Source: Prototheca cutis (lineage: Eukaryota > Chlorophyta > Trebouxiophyceae > Chlorellales > Chlorellaceae). From it: DNA of 64,000 bases. Both the position numbers and the translations under genes were made by a program. How positions within the stretch are numbered: the stretch's first letter is position 1; each line of letters starts with the position of its first letter. Shown here piece after piece: positions 58,733 through 64,000 of this stretch. Under the pieces are notes generated by a model. That model was not told the DNA's origin. It worked only from the letters and a program-made list of their open reading frames with translations, and ran no database searches. The stretch covers positions 869,065-933,064 of the forward strand of contig BCIH01000008.1 of the NCBI GenBank assembly GCA_002897115.2, in the 5' to 3' direction.

Positions 58733-58880
58733 TGCGTTGTGAAGCTGCCGAGAAGCTCTGTGATCTGGATCCCTTTCCCCACGGCTGCCTCAGCAAGGAA
58801 ACTAGGTGTTCATCCATGCACCAAGGTTACTGTGAAAACCTCTGTTTACAGCCAAAAAATTCGCAAATGAACCCAGACAG

Positions 58881-59442
58881 TTATTGGTCTTCTGGGGCGA
58901 TGAAGGGATTCGCAATCTCCTCGGTGCCAACAGTGGGTGAGACCACAGTCACACTGGTTCCGCGGCACACCACCAGGCCCAGCTTCCGGCTCTCATCCGT
59001 GACACGCTGCGGGTCCTCTGGATCTGCATGGCATCGGGGCGGGTGGGCGGAGGTTCTCTGGTGGAGGGCGGGCAGGTATCCATAGGTCGCCGCCCAGCTC
59101 TGTGAACCACCAGAACCACATGGTCCTCAGATCCAGGAAAAACAGTCACACCTCTCAAGAACTCGGTTGCCTCGTCCAGAACGAGGTTGAGGAGCTGGTC
59201 AAAGCCCTTGAGTGTTCCCTCCACTGCATGAGATAGTGGTGAGCCCGGATGTCGGAGACTGATTGCGAGTCGGGCCTGGAAGGCCTAGCCAGGTGAGCAC
59301 GAGCGTGCGGCAAAACTCTGCCCTGAGCGCGACTGATGGACACACCTTCTCTTCCACCAGCAAGTTTGACCCGAACCTCCTTGTCAATGAGCTTGGCGAG
59401 GTCCAGGGCGTTCTCCTTCTTCGCGCCAGCCTTGGAGGCCAT
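58881..59442 (-). CDS. LSM7: U6 snRNA-associated Sm-like protein LSM7
   Basis: Exons 59442-59346, 59223-59152 and 59023-58881 give 103 residues, the exact family size. Sm1 is LAKLIDKEVRVKLAGGRE plus VEGTLKGFDQLLNLVLD; Sm2 is LGLVVCRGTSVTVVSP; the C-terminus IANPFIAPEDQ is diagnostic for LSM7. It is a subunit of the LSM2-8 ring on U6 snRNA and of the LSM1-7 ring in cytoplasmic mRNA decay. All junctions are phase 1 and consistent. Confidence 0.96.
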
Positions 59443-59818
59443 GGCCTCCGAGCCTCTCGGCAAAGTACTGCCTGGTGACACTGTCTCGAGGCCCGGTTAT
59501 GTACAAAGCGTAATCGAATGGGTGCGGTAAAATAATGAATTCACAATGCCAGTCTGCAGTCGGAGCGACGTGCATTGAGGAAGAGCATGCTCCCCCGATC
59601 AACCAGGGGACAAGCTTTGTGATGGCGGTGGGTGCGGAACCGGACGGGCGCGGCAGAAATGCACGGCTCCATGGCCAGGCGTATAGGCAGACCCACCCCC
59701 TCCTTCGCGTAGATTTCGAGAGGATACAGTCACATTGCATGTGGTAGCGAGGTTCAGGGGAGGCTCCGGCTGCATCTGGGGGCTGGATCAGCCCCGCGGA
59801 GCTCTCCTGGCAGGCGGC
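59443..59818. promoter_or_regulatory. Shared upstream region of LSM7 (-) and ELL (+)
   Basis: 376 bases between divergent starts. The last part (59741-59818) is open in the ELL frame and could be coding if an upstream exon exists, since a CAG acceptor-like site lies at 59811-59813. Confidence 0.4.
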
Positions 59819-62276
59819 ATGGTGCCCCATGCGGACGAGCGCACCCTGCTGGTCCAGGTGGAGCCCGAGCAGCCCAGCGCATGCGTGTTCAGGCTGACAC
59901 CTGCGCTGCTTGCGGCGCTGCGAGATGCCAAGGAATCAGGAAACCAGGCCTCCATCTCCTTTGGCCCAGCGTCCAATGTGAATGGGTTGGGTGCGGTGCC
60001 AGCTGATGGGAATGGATGTGTGTGTGAGGGAGTTGCTCAACACTCTGCACGTCCATTGCATGTCATGTGCAGTGTGATAGCTCATGTACGCTGACCCCCA
60101 CCCGTGCCGCGGGCTTGCAAATTCCAACAGCACTCCACGATCATGGATGCCCCGCATTCCTCTGTCTGCAGGTGATCCGCGTAGGTGAGCTGACCTTCCC
60201 CTTCAACAGCCTGCCCGAGCAGCACTGCCAGCTGCTGGCTGTGCCCTCTGACGCGGCAGCGGCCGAAGGGAGCGGTAACCTCACGGCAAAAGTGGCGGGC
60301 CGGGCGACGCACAAGCTCATGCTGTCGCGCTCGCTGGCGGAACAGCGCAGCGTGGTCCGGGCGCGCGGCGCCGAAGCCGAGCGCCGGGTTCAAGAGCGGC
60401 ACGCGGTGGTGCTGGAGCGGGCGGCTGCGGCAGCCGTCGCCGCGCGCCCGGCGTGGGGTGGCCGTCGCTCGGCCGGCGGGATTCGCCGGGGGGTCTCCGA
60501 CGGCGCCCTGGTGCAGCTGGCGGGCACGAGCGCAGCGGCTGGTGGTCCTGTGGCTCGGGGCGTGGACTCGCGTGGGGGCGCATGTACGCCCTTGGTACTG
60601 ACGGCTTCCCGACTGCGTGTGCCGTCGCCCAGCCCGCCGCCGCCGTCTGCAGGGTCCATGGGCATGGCAGCGGGTTCCAAGTCTGACGACCGAGTACTCC
60701 CAGCAGAAGCCACAGCAGTCGGCGGTGCGGCGGCCGCGGCGGCCGCGGCCCGTCCCGCCCGACGGCTGCCGAGCCCCGTGCCGCCGACGGCCCCCGCTTC
60801 AGCCAGCGGCGCTGCACCGGGGTCGGTGTCGCCCAGCACGGCAGTGGTCGAGGCCGCGCGGTCAGGCAGTCTTCGCCGCGTGCTGGTCGCCGCGCTGCGC
60901 GAGCGACCCGTGTCCATGCCCACGCTGCGCACGCTGCTGGCGGCCGTCGCGGCAAAGGTGCTGGGTTTCCGGCCGCCGGCCACGCGGCGAGACCTGGAAA
61001 ACGCGGTCCGTGCCGTGGCCTCGTTCCAAGCGCCGGGCCTGTACGTCCTCAACGAAGCCGCAGCCGGTACTGTCGCAGAGCGCCCGCTCACAGCGGTGGG
61101 TCGTGCCAATGGGGCCGTGGCGGCGGTGGAGTCGGCAGGTATGGAACAGGCCAATGGCACAGAACACACGGGTACTAGCACAGGCAATGCCGGTGACCTC
61201 CGCGCTGCGACGCCAGAGCCCGATGTGCTGCATGCACCATCGCCAGACGTAGCCTCGCCAGACGTGCTTTCCACGGAGACGTTGAGCAGCGGCGCTGCCG
61301 CAGTGACGCAGCGCTCCGGGCCCAGCTTTGATTCGGCCGGCGCGCAGGCATCGCGGCGCCGTGGTGTGCCTCCGCGGCGGGACCCCGGCCCGGAACCGAC
61401 GGTCGACGGCTGGGCTGATGGGGGCCGGCGTGGCCCTCGGGCCACGCCATCAGCCTCATCCCGTGCGTTGAGCGAAGCAGACGAAGCACGGTGCAGTTCG
61501 TTGCTGCGGGATGGGCCTCGCTCGCCCCCTGCTGCCACCCAGTCGCCCGAGGTGAGAGATGCCTCGTTGGGCTCGTGGTGGTGGGCGGTGGGGAATTGGT
61601 GTAACAATTGTCTGCTCCGTCCATTCCAGGTGGCTATGGATACCAGTCCCGTCGAGCCATGCGATGAATGAATGATATGCACAGGCTACCCAACCCCATC
61701 CCCAGGAGTTTGACCGACGCAAGACGGAGTTTGACCAAAAGTACGAGCTGTACTTTCGCCTGCACCAGCTGCTTCAGACGTGCCGCCGCGACTTTGAGGC
61801 ATGGAGGGCCGCGCTGCAGGACCCGGGCCTGGGCGAGGCCGGGCAGGCTCGGTGAGAGTCGATCGTTTCCGATGCTTGGGTGTCATGCTCGGGGACGGCC
61901 GCATGCAATGTTGTCCTGCATGCTTACAGTCGTTACAGTACTGACAGGGGCACAAGAAGTTTGCAAGTTTGGACCGGGGGGGGGCTGGGGGCTCTTGACA
62001 ATGCTCGCGCCAAAGGCAGCTCTCTTGACCTGTACCCCTCGTCCCCCTCCATACCAAACAACTCGCAGGGTTGAGGAGCAGATCGAGGCGCGGTGGGAGC
62101 GCATGGCCCCGCGAATGCAGCGGTGGGACGAGGCCTTCCGGATCCTGCACGTCGAGCTGGACCGGGCCAAGGCCGTCCTGCTGCAGTACATGCAGGACCA
62201 AGATGGACCAGGTTTTGGGAAGCCTCTGGGCGGTGGTAGAAGCATGGCAGATGCTGGGTTGCCCACCTCGCGCTGA
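59819..62276 (+). CDS. ELL: RNA polymerase II elongation factor ELL-like
   Basis: Exons 59819-59977, 60172-61551, 61706-61851 and 62069-62276 give about 630 residues. The N-terminus (ADERTLLVQVEPEQPSACVF; RVGELTFPFNS) and the winged-helix-like block SLRRVLVAALRERPVSMPTL, LGFRPPATRRDLENAVRAVA are those of the ELL N-terminal region. A disordered Ala/Pro/Ser linker leads to the C-terminal occludin/ELL domain (about 515-620), with FDRRKTEFDQKYELYFRLHQ and MQRWDEAFRILHVELDRAKA. ELL suppresses Pol II pausing, and in animals is part of the super and little elongation complexes. The start is uncertain: 59819 is the first in-frame ATG, but the open frame extends upstream. The third junction is in phase 2. 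Confidence 0.8.
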
Positions 62277-62402
62277 CCGATACCGGTTTTCCGAGTGGGG
62301 AGGTTTGTGACCTCAATTGGTGGCCTTGCCGCAAGAACAGACATCCCCTTCTGCTTTCTATGACGATATACACTTGCTGTTCGTTGAAAGCACTGTTGCC
62401 GG

Positions 62403-63189
62403 TCACGTGTGCAGCACGTCCAATTGCGCAAGCTCCGCCTGCGTCGAGCAGGTCCCAGGGTGCGGGTGGTGGGTCTGGAATCGGCGTGGAAATTCCCTGG
62501 AACAGTACACGCTGCCGTCGACAAAGCGACCCCATGAAAAAGACGACAGGCATTCCATGCCGATCCGAGTTCCTGCTCACCAGCTTTCCCACTTACCTTG
62601 AGTTGCTCCATCTTGAGGCCCATGGACCGCTGGAGCTTGCCGCGGTCGGACTCATCCAGCGATTCCAACAGCTCTTTGTACCCATCCAGCACCTCCTTCA
62701 CCGCCATCCGGGCCGTCTCCGCACTCTCATTAAAATAGGTCTGGCCGTGGAGAGAGGGCAGGGGGTGACACTGGGTCCAGGAAGCCTGTACCGAAGCAGC
62801 AATTGATCACCAGCTGTATCAGATCACAACCCCCAACAGTCGGCTCACCGTTTCTGCGTCCTCATGTGCAAACTCAATTTCATCCCTGGCCTCTGCAAAC
62901 TTGTCATTCAGCGCATCAACCTGGAAATGATGGAGCAGGGAGGAGTCTCGGTGCAGTACGGAACGACCGCCACTGCCCACCAAATCCAAGACTCGCGGCA
63001 CGCTGGCACCGGAATGTGAGAATCGTTACACAGTCACAAACCGGTTACCTGGGCTTCATAAGAATCGCCAAAAGTGCTGCTGTACCGTGCTCGCGGCATC
63101 GCCGTGTACCACGCCGCCGAACATGGCCGGGCGGCCACCCGAAGTTGGGACCGCTGAGCCACTGCGATGGCAAGATGTACAATTCTCAT
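62403..63189 (-). CDS. Small mitochondrial-type coiled-coil protein (unrecognised family)
   Basis: Exons 63189-63049, 62920-62849, 62740-62597 and 62438-62403 join in phase 0 to 130 residues. The first 40 residues are rich in Arg, Ala and Ser with no acids (RSQLRVAARPCSAAWYTAMP; RARYSSTF), as in mitochondrial presequences. The rest is a charged helical pair: ALNDKFAEARDEIEFAHEDA, TYFNESAETARMAVKEVLDG, and SMGLKMEQLKAELAQLD at the end. The pattern looks like a conserved family because the exon ends match so cleanly, but I cannot name it. The gene diverges from VPS13. Confidence 0.75.
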
Positions 63190-63621
63190 CTTGTTCTTAA
63201 TGTATGGTTGGCGATGATTGCTTTGGTGACAACGGCAATGAGGTCCTCGCTCTTTGTGAGAGTTCCGAGCTGCATGTGGATGTGATCCGAGCCTTACGGC
63301 ACCCAGCCCATCGGGAAGTCCCATCTGGAAGCCGAGCATGCGGCAGCCATGCAGGCAACCACGACATCGTCGTTAGCATGATTAAAATTCAATGCATGAA
63401 TGCATATTGTATATCGAAATCGAATTGTCATGGGGCTGCTCAAGCAGCCCTGACGCCAGCGCTGGGCCTCGAGGGTCGACCGGGTTGCGTGGACCTGCCG
63501 GCGCGACTGCGGGCTTGTGCAAGGCGCCACCGCCTGTTGCGCGGGCCGGCATGATGCCCGGGAAAGTCAAGGACTAAATACATCCAGTGTCCACTGGGCA
63601 GGGAGCCCCCACCCGTGAGGG
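63190..63621. promoter_or_regulatory. Shared upstream region of the mitochondrial-type gene (-) and VPS13 (+)
   Basis: 432 bases between divergent starts. Includes an AT-rich stretch (63370-63425). No named element is certain. Confidence 0.35.
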
Positions 63622-64000
63622 ATGGTGTTCGAGGGCTGGGTTGTGGACCACCTGTCCACCTGGCTGGGCCATTTCCTGGACATCCAGCGGGACCAGCTGC
63701 AGATCAGCCTATGGAGGGGTACGTTGGTTGGTGGTGTTAAGTGGATGCCTATGGACCTGGGATGAAGGTGGCAGGACAGCAAGGGGCGGACTGTGTGACG
63801 GATGTGGGGGCCCCGTCAAGCTGGCGGGCTTCAAGGGAATTGTGATCATGTCGCCAGTCGATGGGGTTGCCTGTCTCACACACATTCCCTGTATGCAATG
63901 GCTGACTGCTATTCTGCTGTCAAAAGACCCCCCTCACGCTTGCACTCTCCGGACCTTCCAGACCCCCCGCACTGTGTTCTCTTGTCCTGCAGCCTGGCAA
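63622..64000 (+). CDS. VPS13: VPS13/chorein N-terminus (partial)
   Basis: The first exon 63622-63718 encodes MVFEGWVVDHLSTWLGHFLD followed by IQRDQLQISLWRG, the invariant start of VPS13-family chorein domains (MVFE...VVxxLNxxLGxYV...LxLxLWxG). VPS13 proteins are bridge-like lipid-transfer proteins at organelle contact sites, usually over 3,000 residues. The phase-1 donor GTACGT at 63719 is followed by a likely acceptor at 63991-63992, so a second exon begins at 63993 and runs off the window. Confidence 0.8.

Noticed and set aside
60390..61682. 430-residue minus-strand frame opposite ELL
   Set aside because: Same strand-symmetry artefact within the ELL linker exon.

Overview
This window is nuclear DNA from a GC-rich eukaryote, most likely a unicellular green alga of the trebouxiophyte/Chlorella type. 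The evidence is compact genes on both strands, short GT-AG introns (mostly about 80-340 bases), heavy Ala/Gly codon bias, and a GBF-interacting-protein-1 N-terminal domain (DUF1296), which is known from green plants. Nothing looks bacterial or organellar. Exons were joined by hand from splice sites, reading phase and protein-family continuity. For most genes the exon lengths sum to a multiple of three and the joined protein matches a known family across every junction. No transcripts or database searches were available.

Layout. 1-666: 3' end of a partial gene with a 61-base C run in its intron. 1787-10396: a giant CHD-like chromatin protein (CW, PWWP, two chromodomains, eroded SNF2 ATPase). 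10803-12070: dispersed repeat family, copy A. 12393-15790: kinesin-14. 16306-19318 (-): TPR-sulfotransferase. 19686-20305 (-): Fanzor/TnpB-like relic 1. 20526-21870 (-): SAP30BP/HCNGP. 22335-24324: WW protein. 24853-25571: BET1-like SNARE. 26116-29144: CDC5. 29425-31156: repeat copy B next to a second Fanzor/TnpB-like relic. 31365-34103: GIP1-like. 34890-39385: three tandem secreted CHRD-domain paralogues. 39905-41752 (-): VIT/CCC1 iron transporter with an apparent one-base frameshift. 42142-44043: short U2AF65-like RS-RRM protein. 44404-46993: ENTH-ArfGAP fusion. 47545-48852: inositol polyphosphate kinase (ITPK). 49131-49832 (-): PSMG1-like chaperone. 51103-51793 (-): small heat-shock protein with heat-shock elements. 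52433-54124 (-): pyridoxal kinase. 54415-55015 (-): Fanzor-like relic 3, nearly identical to relic 1. 55031-57169 (-): archaeal-type phosphoglycerate mutase. 57442-58732: CIA30. 58881-59442 (-): LSM7. 59819-62276: ELL elongation factor. 62403-63189 (-): small mitochondrial-type protein. 63622-end: start of VPS13.

How they relate. Neighbours are independent housekeeping genes, not an operon, but several divergent pairs share 270-470 base upstream regions (SAP30BP/WW, VIT/U2AF-like, PGM/CIA30, LSM7/ELL, mitochondrial protein/VPS13). RNA-processing genes are over-represented (SAP30BP, WW protein, CDC5, U2AF-like, LSM7). The least-explained content is the mobile material: three pieces with a TnpB/Fanzor-like RuvC-III plus zinc-ribbon signature. 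Two of them share a conserved non-coding 3' flank of about 240 bases, in the position where TnpB-family systems carry their guide (omega) RNA.
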